Below are positions 35,457 through 47,130 of a stretch of 64,000 nt of DNA, one piece after another. Under the pieces are notes generated by a model. That model made no database searches. It was not told the origin of the DNA and was given only the letters and a program-made list of their open reading frames with translations. The first letter of the stretch is position 1, and each line of letters begins with the position of its first letter. The stretch lies in assembly GCA_963924555.1 (NCBI GenBank), contig OZ004581.1, forward strand, positions 4,464,001 through 4,528,000, given 5' to 3'. This DNA comes from Crambe crambe. Taxonomy: Eukaryota; Porifera; Demospongiae; Poecilosclerida; Crambeidae. Position numbers and translations under genes: made by a program.

Positions 35457-37563
35457 CTGTAGCCTCAGTGGTAGTTAGTACTTCAGTGATAGTTGTGGCC
35501 TCAGTGGTAGTTAGTACTTCAGTGATAGTTGTGGCCTCAGTGGTAGTTGGTGTTTCAGTGGTAGTTGGTGTTTCAGTGGTAGTTGTGGCCTCAGAAGTAG
35601 TTGGTGTTTCAGTGGTAGTCATGGCCTCAGTGGTAGTTGTGGCTTCAGTGGTAATAGTGGCCTCAGAAGTAGTTGGTGTTTCAGTGGTAGTCGTGGCCTC
35701 AGTGGTAGTCGTGGCCTCAGTGGTAGTCGTGGCCTCAGTGGTAGTTGTGGCCTCAGAAGTAGTTGGTATTTCAGTGGTAGTCATGGCCTCAGTGGTAGTC
35801 GTGGCCACAGTGGTAGTTGTGGCCTCAGTGGTAGTTGTGGCCTCAGTGGTAGTTGGTGTATCAGTGGTAGTTGATGCCTCAGTGGTAATTGCAGTCCTAG
35901 CAGTGGTAGTGGAAAGAGGAAAAAGAAAACCAGCTTCCCTGTATTGTTCTTCATTTTGCTAAAATGAGAAGGAAGAGTGAATCAATGGAAATAAATACTC
36001 TATGCAAATAAAGGACATGCATAAACCCTTTATTGCAATTCTTTTACCTCTAGAGTCCATCAAATATACCTCCACTGCTAACTGTAAATCTTCTATTGAG
36101 ATGAAACCATCCACAACTTGTACATAAAAGAGAAATTCCAGTTGTCCCTTATCATTTTGATCAATTAGAGATGTAGGAATGGCCACATTTGCTGGACCAA
36201 CTGTAACATTGATGACCCTACAAAATGAGATTAATAACTACACACTAAAAAAAACATGAATAATCATATCATACTCGCTTCCATTCCTGTTGAGCTGAAC
36301 TACACCACACGTTTCTTCTGCACAAAATGCATTAATAATTCCAGATGTAACTTCTCTGAACCTTTGCCGCATGGCTGGAGTAAACTAATTCCATTCGAAA
36401 ATAATTGTAATATAGAGTGACCATCATGCAATGATGACCTACAGTTTCAGGTGTAAGATTAGGTGCAGTGAAGTTAATACTGTTTTCAGTTCCAGAGGTT
36501 GGAGTCACAACAGGAAGTAATGGAGAAGGAGGCTCATTCATAATTCCTATGTCAGTAAATATGTAAAATGAATGAAGAAAAAGGGTGTCTGCTGCTTACG
36601 TGAGCAAGTTCCATTGATCTCCTCATACCCAGGAACACATATACAAGCAAATGATCCTTTACTATTCAGGCATTGAGAGTTTCTATCATCTTGACACAAT
36701 TCCATAGAAACAAAGGATGCTTCCAAGCGTTCATCAACATCTGTATGTAAGGAGGTACACAACAGAATAATATATAGTGTAGTAATTAGTAACAGCTTAC
36801 CTCTACAGCTTCGTCCATCATCATACAACCGATATCCCTCACGACAATCACACTGAAATGACCTCTCAGTATTTGTACAGAGATGGTCACAAGGACTTCT
36901 TTCACATTCATTAATGTCTAACAACAATATAATGTATCACTGCAAGTATATCATCAATGTCATACATACCAACACAATCAGTTCCACCAGGCATGAGTAA
37001 TTCAAGTCCTGTAGGACAGTAACACTGCTCATCCCCATTGATCACAGCACATCCATGAGAACACGTTCCTTCACAAGTCACGTTGGCTGAATATTTACAT
37101 TACATCGCTTAAAGAAGATGAAATTTCGCAAACTTTCTCCGATTATATACCAGTGCAGTTCCTGTCATCTTCATCGAGAGTGAATCCATCAGTACAGCCA
37201 CAAGTATAAGATCCCACAGTATTCTCACAGAGCTGCTGACAGTCATTTATCCCATCACATTCATTTATGTCTATTCATCATTATTCATACGTTAATGTTG
37301 TACACTTAAATACAAACACTGACCTTGGCATTGACTGTCATTTCCTGCTGTTAGTCGATATCCATCTAAACAGGCACAGTTGAAGCTGCCTTCTGTATTC
37401 TCACAGATCTGATCGCATAAAGTTGTGTTGGTCTGACACTCGTTAATATCTGTATACCATCATTGCTATCATGCATGGTATGATGGAGAATGAGGCTAAC
37501 CATAACACTTTAATGCATCCCCAGTGTATCCATCAGGACAAGGCCCACACACAGCACCAACAC
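35457..37563 (-). pseudogene. 5'-truncated paralogue of the MUC4-like gene (EGF to stalk)
   Basis: Minus-strand exon series parallel to 23260-21331. It has the TSP-type piece 37563-37501 ([10 protein letters not shown]), EGF exons 37449-37324, 37270-37151, 37086-36970, 36917-36802 and 36738-36600, the SEA-like module 36546-36060, and a long Thr/Glu stalk 35955-35457 built of TTTEA-type repeats. Splice sites and phases match the larger copy. It stops abruptly at 37563 inside what should be one exon; the adjoining text (AGAGAGTAGCAAGA and AAAAAGGGGG) is a repeat also seen inverted near 3430-3490. No upstream NIDO/AMOP/VWD part and no recognisable membrane exon. One EGF exon has Arg for its first Cys (DVDER against DIDEC). 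Could be a truncated tandem duplicate, or exons feeding into the gene downstream. Confidence 0.7.
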
Positions 37564-38650
37564 CTACTAACCTATGTATGTATCAAGAGAGTAGCAAGAA
37601 ATTCAAAAAGGGGGTAGAGAGTATTTATACAGCTACGTATGTAGTAGTATACTTCAAACTGTATTTATACCAAGCTGTGTGCCCTACAGTATACTTGACA
37701 CATATATAATACACTGTCACGTAATAGACAGTTATACATAATTATCATAGCACTATATGGAAAGCTGGGCCTGAGAACTTGGACAATGATGGGGTGGTTA
37801 GGACAGACAGGGAACTGAATGTTGGGAAGGGGTCCTACTTCACATTGAGTGTTGTAAAGATGGTTCCCCCCTAAACCCCCCAGAGCAGCTAGTATACAGT
37901 TGAATATCATTTCATTGATCCACCACAATTATGAAATGTGGTATGAAAAATGATCAGGATATGGGCTTCTTTTTCCTACAGTAAAATTGAAAAAGAAAAG
38001 AATCAAAGTTTTTGGGAGAACAATGCCAAACATTTGACTCTAGATGACAAGAAGAAAGGAATGCTGTAGTCACCCTAATACAAAGTGAGGGATATTTTCC
38101 TGCCCAATGTGGACTAAATCGAATCGAAAGAGTTCATATTTTTCAAGCGTACTGTACCTTCATTACAGGAGACTGCTCCACTTGCTCTTAATCTGTTGCA
38201 TCAGAAGAAAGTCCAGAAATTATAATTATGTTTACCTAAGTAAAAGTCTATTTGCATTCTCCTGGCCTTGATCATTCGCTATAACTGCTGACAGCAGAGA
38301 GAGTGGGTAATTAGCTCACATTAAACTAAAAATAGCAAATGATCAAGGTGCCATATAGACTTGGTCAAAAAAAGTCGCATAGGTGTGGAGTTAAATGATT
38401 GTTGCTTGGAAACTTCTGTATTCTGAAATTTGTATCTGCATAATTATTGTGTTTGACTTGTAACTCAGCCTGAAGCTTAATCAAATTACCTATATGAAAA
38501 CTAAGGTCCTACTCGTTACCATGGAAACAGATGTTATACATAAAGATTATTGACAACATCTATACAATTTATATGTTCACATTAAATAACCAAGGTATAA
38601 AAGTTAGCTAATAGCTAGCTAGTGCTCCAAGCCATATGGTTATTATGCAG
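37564..38650. other. Intergenic DNA
   Basis: Repeat scraps only (the 37564-37630 piece shared with 3430-3490; CTGAGAACTTGGACAATG shared with 6306). No gene recognised between the truncated paralogue and the NHL gene. Confidence 0.5.
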
Positions 38651-40882
38651 TTAATTTAGACACTTTGGAGGGATTTCTAGCTCCTTCATATCAATCATAA
38701 TATCATACTTGTGTAAGGAATGGTAATCAGCAAGTGCAAGCCCAGTACCTTCATCCGCAGGTGTGAGTGTTTCAAAGAATAGCAAGGGTGAGAAGTCAAA
38801 GTCAGTCGTGAACCATGTCCAAAACACTCTTTTGTCAGTCACTGGACATACTGCGATAATGGTTTTGTTGAATGGACTTAATGAGAAATTGTTCTGGATG
38901 GTTCCCATACATGTGCACCCATCCAATGTCATCCAATTAGGTTTTGGTGGTCCAAAACTAAAGTGCGAAAGGCACTCAAAGTCTTTCGTTTTAAGATTCT
39001 GGTTCACGACGTAGGTATTGTTTTGAATCATGTATGCTTTATAAGTATGCATAGGCGTACACATGATGGTACACTGTGACTCCCTGTCCCAGTCATACAC
39101 AACCTGGGAAGGGAATGGCGTGGCGTTGTTGAGACTAACAGGAACCATGGTTACAGTGGAGTGGAAAAATTCAGGCCAGTTAGGAAGGGTATCGGGACAG
39201 CCTAAGTATGAGAAACCCTTCACAGGTTGTGAAATTTTATTTGGAGTCAGCATTTGATGAGGCTCATGTGGTCTTTGTGTACAAATTTCAAATACCTTCT
39301 TCAGCATTGAATCACCATTGGTTTCATATGTAAAATGAGCCATGGTGTAATTTACAATTACTGGGAAGCCACTGGAAGTGTTTGGGTCATTAAGCATCAT
39401 TCGCCAGATGGTGCCGTTGCTATGTAACCAGTACCACTCTCGCTGGTTGTTCACGAGACATGTCCATGCTACAGTCTCTATGCCAGAGATATTCAATGCA
39501 CCTTTGCACTCACACTTCTTTGATACCAGCCAGTGTTTTGCTGGAGTAAGCCATCCATAATCATATGGTCCTGAACAAGTGGTGGTAGTGGAATTTCTAG
39601 TTATGATGTAAGTAATGTTATCCACATTAAGAAACTCTTTAACATGAGCTTTTGGACCATTCAGAGAGGTGTACATTGCTTTCAGATTACTATTATACTC
39701 CACCTGAGCTGTGTGTAGATCATCAGCATGATATGGAGTAAGAAGGATATTAGCACTCCAGGAAGTAGGCCAAAGAGCAGGTTGGGTGCTTCCAGAACAT
39801 GCATTCATTTCACTCTTGGGTGGCAAATGGATAGGAGAATATTTGAGCGGAGGAAAGTTTCCAGGTAGCATGGACAGATACATAGCTCCAGTTGTATTGT
39901 CAAATGTGACTGAATGTAGCATTGCACTCTGAGCAGCTTTAGTGAATTTTGCATCTTTCTTGACAAGTTGGCGTTGAATTTTGCAAGTTCCAAAGTTTTC
40001 TATCTGTGAGCAGTCATTCACTTTAATTTGGAGAATTATCACCTCAGATACTCCATCACTGCTTTTAGTTGTTACCATCACAGAGGCAGAGTCAGAGTTA
40101 GGATCATGATTGATGTCGATACCATATATCAGTGAATCATTAAAGCACTTCCATTCATCAAGGAACATTCCATCACTAGTGATGATCTGAATGCGATGAT
40201 TATTAGTGTCAGTAATCCACACTCGGTCACACCAATCTATGCTGATGCTGTGTGGCAAGTCAAATTGCAGCGGGCCTGATCCAGGCTTGTTTTCCTTGTT
40301 CCAGACATCAATTAATTCATTGTCTGGATTGAAAACTAGTACTCTGTTGTTAATACCGCCAATATCACCATCTGTAATGAACATGTAGCCCTTGGAATTC
40401 AATGCCAGATCTGTTACCCTGTCAAACTGCACTGGATCCAAGCCAGATCCATTCGTGTTGGAGCCGCAGGTGCCAATATTTTGAATCAACTCTCCAGTGT
40501 AGGTGAACTGCTTAATGCAGTGACCATAAACATTTCCAGCTGCTAGCTCACCTGCCATGTCAGTGATCCATACAGTAGTGTCATCAGTACCTGAGGTCGC
40601 ATTTATGATGAACGAGTGAGGATATCCTATGTCCTGTGTGTCCCACTCTTGCAGTAATGTACCATCAGTACTCCATATGGTCACTGGAGGGTATGATCGT
40701 TGCAATACCAATATACTTTGCTCTTGATGATTGAAAGCGATATCTGTGACATCTTTGAATGCTCTATCAGTGATAAAGTTATCAAGTTTATATTGCCTCT
40801 GAAAGCATGACTCTGTTGCTGCCAAATTTTCTGTGATTATCAATGATATAATCAGAATCCATTGGATATCTTTCACCCTCAT
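38651..40882 (-). CDS. Secreted NHL-repeat protein, NHLRC3-like
   Basis: Single uninterrupted frame of 743 codons from an ATG at 40882. Residues 1-22 form a signal peptide (MRVKDIQWILIISLIITENL). Residues about 30-290 hold NHL-type beta-propeller blades: FKDVTDIAFN, YPHSFIINA, FDRVTDLALNSKGYMFITDG, FDLPHSISIDWCDRVWITDT. The pattern ITDGDIGGINNRV is characteristic of NHLRC3-type proteins. The C-terminal 350 residues have two related Cys-containing modules (KCECKGALNISGIETVAWTC and DGCTCMGTIQNN) each followed by a Trp-rich strand (EWYWLHSNGTIW; VFWTWFTTD) and many N-glycosylation sites. The protein is probably extracellular or lysosomal; the function is unknown. The lack of introns is unusual next to intron-rich neighbours and may mean a retrocopy or ancestral single-exon gene. 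Confidence 0.85.
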   Translation of the reverse strand: MRVKDIQWILIISLIITENLAATESCFQRQYKLDNFITDRAFKDVTDIAFNHQEQSILVLQRSYPPVTIWSTDGTLLQEWDTQDIGYPHSFIINATSGTDDTTVWITDMAGELAAGNVYGHCIKQFTYTGELIQNIGTCGSNTNGSGLDPVQFDRVTDLALNSKGYMFITDGDIGGINNRVLVFNPDNELIDVWNKENKPGSGPLQFDLPHSISIDWCDRVWITDTNNHRIQIITSDGMFLDEWKCFNDSLIYGIDINHDPNSDSASVMVTTKSSDGVSEVIILQIKVNDCSQIENFGTCKIQRQLVKKDAKFTKAAQSAMLHSVTFDNTTGAMYLSMLPGNFPPLKYSPIHLPPKSEMNACSGSTQPALWPTSWSANILLTPYHADDLHTAQVEYNSNLKAMYTSLNGPKAHVKEFLNVDNITYIITRNSTTTTCSGPYDYGWLTPAKHWLVSKKCECKGALNISGIETVAWTCLVNNQREWYWLHSNGTIWRMMLNDPNTSSGFPVIVNYTMAHFTYETNGDSMLKKVFEICTQRPHEPHQMLTPNKISQPVKGFSYLGCPDTLPNWPEFFHSTVTMVPVSLNNATPFPSQVVYDWDRESQCTIMCTPMHTYKAYMIQNNTYVVNQNLKTKDFECLSHFSFGPPKPNWMTLDGCTCMGTIQNNFSLSPFNKTIIAVCPVTDKRVFWTWFTTDFDFSPLLFFETLTPADEGTGLALADYHSLHKYDIMIDMKELEIPPKCLN

Positions 40883-41120
40883 TCTGTCTACACCACAGTA
40901 GCACAGTGGAACTGAAAACTATATAAAAATTCATAATGGTCATTACCATTCATGTTCACCTGAGACCCAGTGTCAAAGTTTTGGGGACCCCCATCCCCAG
41001 ATCACTGTCATACTTCTACCTAGATATGGGGACCCCACCCCATTTTTGTCAATAGAGGAATGCAAGTAAGTATAGCATTTAGATTGACATGTACACATGT
41101 AGCTATAACTGCAGTCATAG
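40883..41120. other. Short upstream region of the NHL gene
   Basis: Probably includes its promoter, but no clear core element was identified. Confidence 0.3.
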
Positions 41121-41124
41121 CTGA

Positions 41125-41758
41125 TTGTATAGACTACATAAGGGGGTTTGGAAATGCCCCATAGCAACAGTTAAAAATGCGTGGCACACTCTGTATTACG
41201 ACTTAGGCTTTAACGCAGAGGAATCGATTTTGGCCTTAGTCACTAAATCGCTAAAATGAGAACCTACTACCTTGAGGTAGTAAAGTCTTACTCGTGAAAA
41301 AAGCTAACTTTTTGCTCTTAAGACATCCATACCAGCCTGTTTTTGGCTGTCCCCTTACATGAAAGATTTGCTACTTGCAGTTTAAGAGTTTAGTTTAATA
41401 CGTGCCCTCATACCTGAAATGTAGTGAATTTTGCATGTATTCAACAGCCTCAGCCAATAGTTCACATTGGCTGGGTGTGTCTTTTCAAATGTGTACATTC
41501 TCTTGCCAAGAAAATGATTAGAGTACATTGATTTTAAATATATTCCTCAGGGATGATCAACTGAGCGGGAAGCTTCAGCATCTTCATTCAAAGCTCAGGC
41601 AGAGAACATGGAGGCGCAGAGGTGAAGAAGAAAATAAAGTCACCAGGATCAATGGCTGCACATTAATTTTATCTTTTTTCTTATTGTATTAGGCATATGC
41701 AATGAGGAGTGGCCGGGCAGTTTATATTGCGTTTCCAATCCCAGTTACTTAGTCTATA
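41125..41758. mobile_element. Non-autonomous element Y, copy 1
   Basis: About 630 bp with inverted ends: TATAGACTACATAAGGGGGT...GGAAATGCCCCATAGCAAC on the left, and GCGTTTCCAATCCCAGTTAC plus TTAGTCTATA on the right. The inside matches 46415-47130 in blocks (TTACTCGTGAAAAAAGC, CAGCCTGTTTT, TTACATGAAAGA, GGGATGATCAAC, CACCAGGATCAATGG). No complete reading frame. TIR text GGGATTGGAAACGC is also found in element X (51469-52868), suggesting related families. Confidence 0.65.
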
Positions 41759-42079
41759 GGATCTATGCTATTATTATTCAGCGAGCGAGTGTCCTGTATG
41801 TGCATAATGTGCATACTCCAATTGTAAAATTGCATGTGCATTATGCATCCCTCTATCTAATCCACCCCTCTCCTGACCAAGAAGAGCTATGTGCATGGTA
41901 TAGTGGTCGTATTTTAATACCGCTGATCTCATGTCTCAGTTTATTACCATTCTCAGGATGTCATCTCTTTCTTGACATTACAGCAGGCTAGAGAATGACA
42001 GGATTGAATTTTTTTCACCTGTATTCTACTAAGCTTTTGTTGTTGTATACTGCATATCCTTTTGGGTCAGTCAGTACTT

Positions 42080-42204
42080 CACTTTTTGGCTTGATTGATT
42101 TCTACAGGTCATTATAGCTATGCTTATTATCTAAGTGGGTTGTAGGTACTAGGCTTATCTAAGTGCTTGGTGGTAAACATTACAGCTTTCTATGTATGCA
42201 GCTC
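42080..42204. repeat. Fragment of the TCTAAGTG dispersed repeat
   Basis: TTGATTGATTTCTACAGG through TTATCTAAGTGCTTGGTGGT and TATGTATGCAGCT. Same text as inside 43499-43936. Confidence 0.6.
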
Positions 42205-42378
42205 TAGTCTCACGGGCGGGGGAAAAATAGGCTTGTGTTGCACTGTCAGCTATTGCATACTTTTTTGGTGGACAGTGCAACACAAGTTTAGTATAAGAGT
42301 TTGACCAGACAGACCCTCCACTCTGTGAAAAAAAGAAAAAGAAAAAGAAAAAAAAAAGCGGTCTGGCCCGCAAGATTA
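42205..42378. mobile_element. TAGTCTC hairpin containing a second palindrome
   Basis: Outer arms TAGTCTCACGGGCGGG and GGTCTGGCCCGCAAGATTA. Inside is another inverted repeat, CTTGTGTTGCACTGTC against GACAGTGCAACACAAG, so one hairpin element lies within another. A-rich tract at 42328-42356. Confidence 0.55.
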
Positions 42379-43498
42379 ATGCAGCTCAGCTGCCTGGGAT
42401 TGGAAACACCTATATATGTAATGTATTAGTGACGTCATCAATAGCCGTTTCACTCACACTGATTGAAGCTTGGAGAGGATCCTTTGATGTTTTCTAGTGC
42501 AATACATCTAAGTAGTGCACTTAGTACAATTATAAATGAAAAGTGCTGAAGTGCTAACCCTCAGCGCACACTGAAAATGCTTAGTTATAGATATTGAGCA
42601 GATAACTGATGAGCAGGAGGTATCATTCATTTCCAATCTTTTATAAAGCAGTTGAGCTAGCTAGCATGTTTCTACTACAGAGTCCACATGCTTGGAGAAC
42701 TCTGAGGTAGCTAATGGCTAACATAAAGCTTGTCATGAGCGTCGTAGACTTGTCACTAAAGACACTCCAGCTAATTATATTTTTTAGTATCACCCTGATG
42801 AAGTCGAAACGTTAGTGGTTTGTTTCATATTTTATGAGAACTAATTCTATTGAATTTTTATCATATTATATAGCTGAGAAAAATAAGCAGAATATTTATA
42901 CTGTTGCTCTACACCACAAAAAAGATGCAAAACATTTCAGATAGAGTAGGTAATGGTTGGCAATCTGGAGTGTGCATGGTGTAGGCTATTTAAACACTCG
43001 TCTAAGGCTAAAATTGAAGTGTTCTGATCGCGTGATGGTACTGTAGCTTGTCCTTCTTTCGAACTATCGATCCTTTGCACATACACTTACTTGCACGCGC
43101 GCGCAAAAGGAAGGGAGGAAGAAAGAAAGAAGAGGGGAAAAGGAGTCTGGTGTAAATAGACAGGTTTTCTGATTGTCACATGTAATTCTTCTCCGTGAAT
43201 TTGGTGCGCTATTTCAATGTCAAGAGGCTACACCATAGTAAGTGCTAGCTAGCTAGCTACAGAGAAACTAGGTTATCATCAGCTACCTTCTGCTTGACTT
43301 CATCTTGTAAGCATCATTTTGTTATGTCATCCAATCGTTTGATTGTCGAAAAACAACCACCTAGCGAAATAAGCTGATCTAGCTACTGCCTCCACACTGA
43401 ACAAGTGGGCTGGTATGATATATTATGGCAGAAGTTTTTTAGTTCATTTTTGCTTCTGACACATCTTATAACAGATATATTAATACTTATGAATAATT
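42379..43498. other. Unassigned intergenic DNA
   Basis: No gene. Contains a hammerhead-like core at 42795-42810 (see findings) and GAAAGAAAGAAGAGG purine-rich text around 43105-43145. Confidence 0.4.
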
Positions 43499-43936
43499 GC
43501 AGCAAGCGAGCAAGCTGACTCTCAGGTCATGACTCATTGAAAAAATGAAGTCTACACTCTAAAATGTTGTGCATTTATGTGCATGCTAATTGCTAGATTG
43601 ATTTCTACATCGCTTTGTTTATAGCGTGGTGGATAGGCTTATCTAAGTGGATTGTAGGCACTAGACATATCTAAGTGCTTTGTGGTAAGTACTTAGCTTC
43701 TATGCATGCAGCTGCCTGCCACTTACAAAGCATAAATGGACTATCAGTTCAACAGGCAGGCACATTAGATAAGGCTTATCTAAGCCAGTGCTTTGAGGTA
43801 AGCATTACAATTTTTCTATGTACCACTTACATATAAAACTCACATCAAAATAAAATGTTCTAAAGAGTTGAAAGCACAAATGAATAGCTAGCTATCAGCA
43901 CGAAATCCTATAGGAATACTTGCTCGCTCGCTCGCT
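43499..43936. mobile_element. Full-length copy of the GCAGCGAGCGAGC dispersed element
   Basis: Starts TTGCAGCAAGCGAGCAAGCT (GACTCTCAGGTCATGACTCA follows) and ends TTGCTCGCTCGCTCGCTGTG, giving imperfect inverted ends. The interior has TTGATTTCTACATCGCTTTG, TTATCTAAGTGGATTGTAGG and ATGCAGCTGCCTGCC. Fragments occur at 3957-4200, 35150-35340, 42080-42204, 47400-47770, 58735-58795, 59246-59320 and 62850-63070. Non-autonomous. Confidence 0.65.
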
Positions 43937-44244
43937 GTGACTCAAATATTGTACATTACCCTAGTTAATAAGTTAATTTTGCTGACTCGACAATACAAAT
44001 AAAATAATACGGCAGTCTACGACTTCCGGTACTGTTGGCGAACTGACTGTGGCTAGCGAGACTAAATTAGAGTATCGTCTAAATAGCTAGGGTATGTTCG
44101 TGTAACATTCAATCGGTGAGCGAGCAAAGCAGTTGCATTTGTACTTGGGCTGGCAACTGCATATACAGGAGGCTGTATAATCCTTACCATAGCGCCTCTA
44201 TGACTATTACTGTAGAAAGCAATAAGCTCTAGCTATGGGCATAG

Positions 44245-45018
44245 CCTCGTCCACCCCCAGGCCCTCTTTTAGTTATGAATCAGGAGGGCCTGGTACGCGA
44301 AGTTTCGGGGGGATAGAACTGGGGTAGAACCGTCTTAATTGAGCGTGGGCAGTGCACGAGAGTATTATGACCATGCCCACACATTTGGGCTACGGACTGG
44401 AGCGACTACAAGATCGACCTAAAGGCACCAAGTGTTCAGAAGAACTTTTGCTGTTTCGCTACAACTAAAAGACCAATTTGCTATGGCTATACAACCAAGG
44501 ACTTACTAAAACTCGTGAAGAATTCTGAGGCCGATCTATATATAATCTAGCTAAGCCTAAAATCTAGACTACTTGATAGCTTTACTATCTAGATGGGATC
44601 AATATGGATGAACGGCCCCACTCTCTAATCGCATTCTTTTTTAATTCTTTTTTATTATAATTATATAAGAATGCGCGAAATTAAAAAAATGTGATTAAAG
44701 AGTGGGGCCGTTCATCCATATTAATCCTCTAGATGATAGGCAGCTCCGATACTATCTGCTGTTAGGCTAGCAAAGTGTAGCAAAACTCGAATTCAGTGGC
44801 AGCTCAATGGCTCAACGCCTCTTCTTTCTAAGGCCAGGCCTGGCCAGGCCATGTGCTACTGCATGGTCGTAGCACCGATTCGTCATGGTGACGTATGCGA
44901 TGGAATTGCATTTCCTTGGACACACCCACGCTATGGGGTTTCTATGGTTTTGCGATATTTTCGCGTACCAGGCCCTCCACAATCATAATTAAAAAGGAGG
45001 GCCTGGGGACGAGGCTAC
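44245..45018. repeat. Pair of facing CCAGGCCCTC hairpins
   Basis: Left hairpin 44245-44302: AGCCTCGTCC and CCCAGGCCCTC facing GAGGGCCTGGTACGCG. Right hairpin 44964-45018: CGCGTACCAGGCCCTC facing GAGGGCCTGGGGACGAGGCT. The two are mirror images about 660 bp apart, so the whole could be one element whose long ends each fold up. Related single hairpins at 63063-63110 and a half at 1422-1443. Confidence 0.55.
44573..44735. mobile_element. Palindromic miniature element
   Basis: CTAGATGGGATCAATATGGA, GAACGGCCCCACTCT facing AGAGTGGGGCCGTTC, ATCCATATTAATCCTCTAG, with an AT-rich centre. Lies between the two facing hairpins. Confidence 0.65.
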
Positions 45019-46037
45019 TATGGGCATGTTTCATTTGTGAGGTCAAAGGTCAAATGAATGCATGTGTATTATTGCAGCGAAATTTTAGGGAATCTTGCAA
45101 AAATTGGTCTTCAGGCCTCGGACTACTACGCATGCGCACTGCTTGAATTTTTGAAATTGTGCTCAGATTTGTTCAGGACTTTAGAGAAATAAGCTTTGAT
45201 GAGACTTTCGAGGCTCAAAAGTTGAGCATGCGCGAGAATGCACACCCAGCATTTTGCAAGATTCCCCAAAACCTCTGTATCAGAGAGTGCGGTAGCACTC
45301 TCTATGTAGGGATGACTCGGACGGCCGCGCGCGCCGCCTATAGACTAATATTAAAGTGAAATTCTAGTTCCCCCACTTAGACCTAACAAAAGCTACTGTG
45401 AATGATTATCCAGCCTACTAGAGCCTACTACAATGTGCAGACCAAGTTTCAGGACCAGGGAGCTTACCGTTTCAGAAATACGGCAAACAGGTAAATCGCT
45501 GGATTCTTCTTCTTCTCTATTATTATTATTCTTCTTCTTCTTAGACAACCATATCTCTCGAACCACTCAAGCTACAACTATGATTTCTGGATAAATCCAC
45601 TCCAAATTCTACGAACTACGATCTTTTCTACTCGTTGATCCTCAAAAGAGTCGATGAAAAAGGAGACACTACAGACCACAGCACTCGACTAATTCAATTA
45701 GGAAGCCATCTTTTCTATAATACGCATGCGCATGTATTTGATATTAGAAATTATAATATTACTCAGCTGTCTCTAGCTAGCTAGCTAGCTAGTCTCTGGA
45801 TAATGATGATGATAGACTACTGTATCGATTCGGGGATTTAGATTCACCACGGTTGACTCATCTTCGACCTCCAAGTAGAACTCAACAATAACACAGCACC
45901 TTGACTCGTTGATAATGATTGGGCTGGTATGCTATTGGAGAACTATTGGAGAACTTCTTTCATCTGTCCCTGCATACACATAGAAGAATGAACTCTATAC
46001 ATAGCTAAAACCATAAAGAGAGGAAAAAAGACCAGGA
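45019..46037. repeat. Dispersed repeat related to 12985-13930
   Basis: Contains an isolated CAGAGAGTGCGGTAGCACTCTC (45282-45305) plus the AGTTTCAGGACCAGG to GAAGCCATC block at 45440-45710 shared with 13100-13760 and 51085-51260. No coding content. Confidence 0.5.
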
Positions 46038-46348
46038 ACAAGTAAGGGAAAAAGCATTTCGTGAAATGAAAAAAGATGTAGGGATGACCACTGCTCAAAT
46101 AAGTAAGGAAACAAGAAGGATGGAAATGGGATCAATCTTTATTCTGTATATCCAGCCAACAATCCCTACATATACGCACATTACTACACTATAATCTGAA
46201 GTTACCCAACGTATATGTAGGGATTGTTGGCTGGATATACAGAATAAAGATTGATCCCATTTCCATCCTTCTTGTTTCCTTACTTTTGTGAGCAGTGGTC
46301 ATCCCTACATCTTTTTTCATTTCACGAAATGCTTTTTCCCTTACTTGT
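46038..46348. mobile_element. Palindromic miniature element, ACAAGT ends
   Basis: 311-bp near-perfect palindrome from ACAAGTAAGGGAAAAAGCAT to ATGCTTTTTCCCTTACTTGT. Internal inverted pairs GATGTAGGGATGACCACTGC, TTCTGTATATCCAGCC and AACAATCCCTACATATACG. Better preserved sibling of 13970-14235. Confidence 0.8.
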
Positions 46349-46414
46349 ATATCTATGTCTACACTCCAAAATGCCCCGGGTCCCAGGCATACGTATGTAG
46401 CGCCATAGATTGTA

Positions 46415-47130
46415 GACTACGTAACTGGGATTGGAAACGCCCCATAGCAACAATACAACCTGCGCAGTACAATCAGTCTTTTGGTGCATGGAAGAGCTGA
46501 AAAAGCTTAACGTGGAGGAATGGACCTCTCGAAGTTCAAAAGTAAGTCCATAGCATAGCTAGTAACTTCACCACCTTACTCGTGAAAAAAGCGAATTTTT
46601 TGCTGCTAGGACACCCACACCAGCCTGTTTTAGCCTGTTTTGGCTTTGTGTACCAGTATCTCCTTACATGAAAGAATAAGTTTGCACTCTACTTCATGCT
46701 CTCATACCTAAATTGTAGTGAACTTTACATGTATTCAAGAGTTTCAGCCAATAGTTCATATTTGCTGGGTGTGTCTTTGCGTACCTTTTTTGAAAAAGTG
46801 ATGTTTCTAGTGACCCCAATTTATATTCATAACAAGTAGTTATTCCTTCATGCCCTCCACCTATGCTTTCCAAATGTGTGCATTCCCTTGCCAAGAAAAA
46901 GCTCAATGATTAGAGTACATTAATTTTTAATATTATATTCCTCAGGGATGATCAACAGATAGGGAGGCTTCAAAATCTTCACTCATAGTTCGGGCAGAGA
47001 ACAAGAAGGTGCAGAGGTGAAGAAGAACCTGAAAGAAATCACCAGGATCAATGGGTGCACACTTAATACCCAAATTTGATTATTATTGTCTTTTCCATGT
47101 TATATTAATTAATGCAGGCATGCGCAATAA
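46415..47130. mobile_element. Non-autonomous element Y, copy 2 (right end rearranged)
   Basis: Left end TAGATTGTAGACTACGTAAC and TGGGATTGGAAACGCC as in copy 1 at 41125. The interior follows copy 1 to GCGCAATAAGGAGTG. The right terminal piece is then found inverted at 47277-47315, between two halves of a Tc1-type derivative. Confidence 0.6.
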
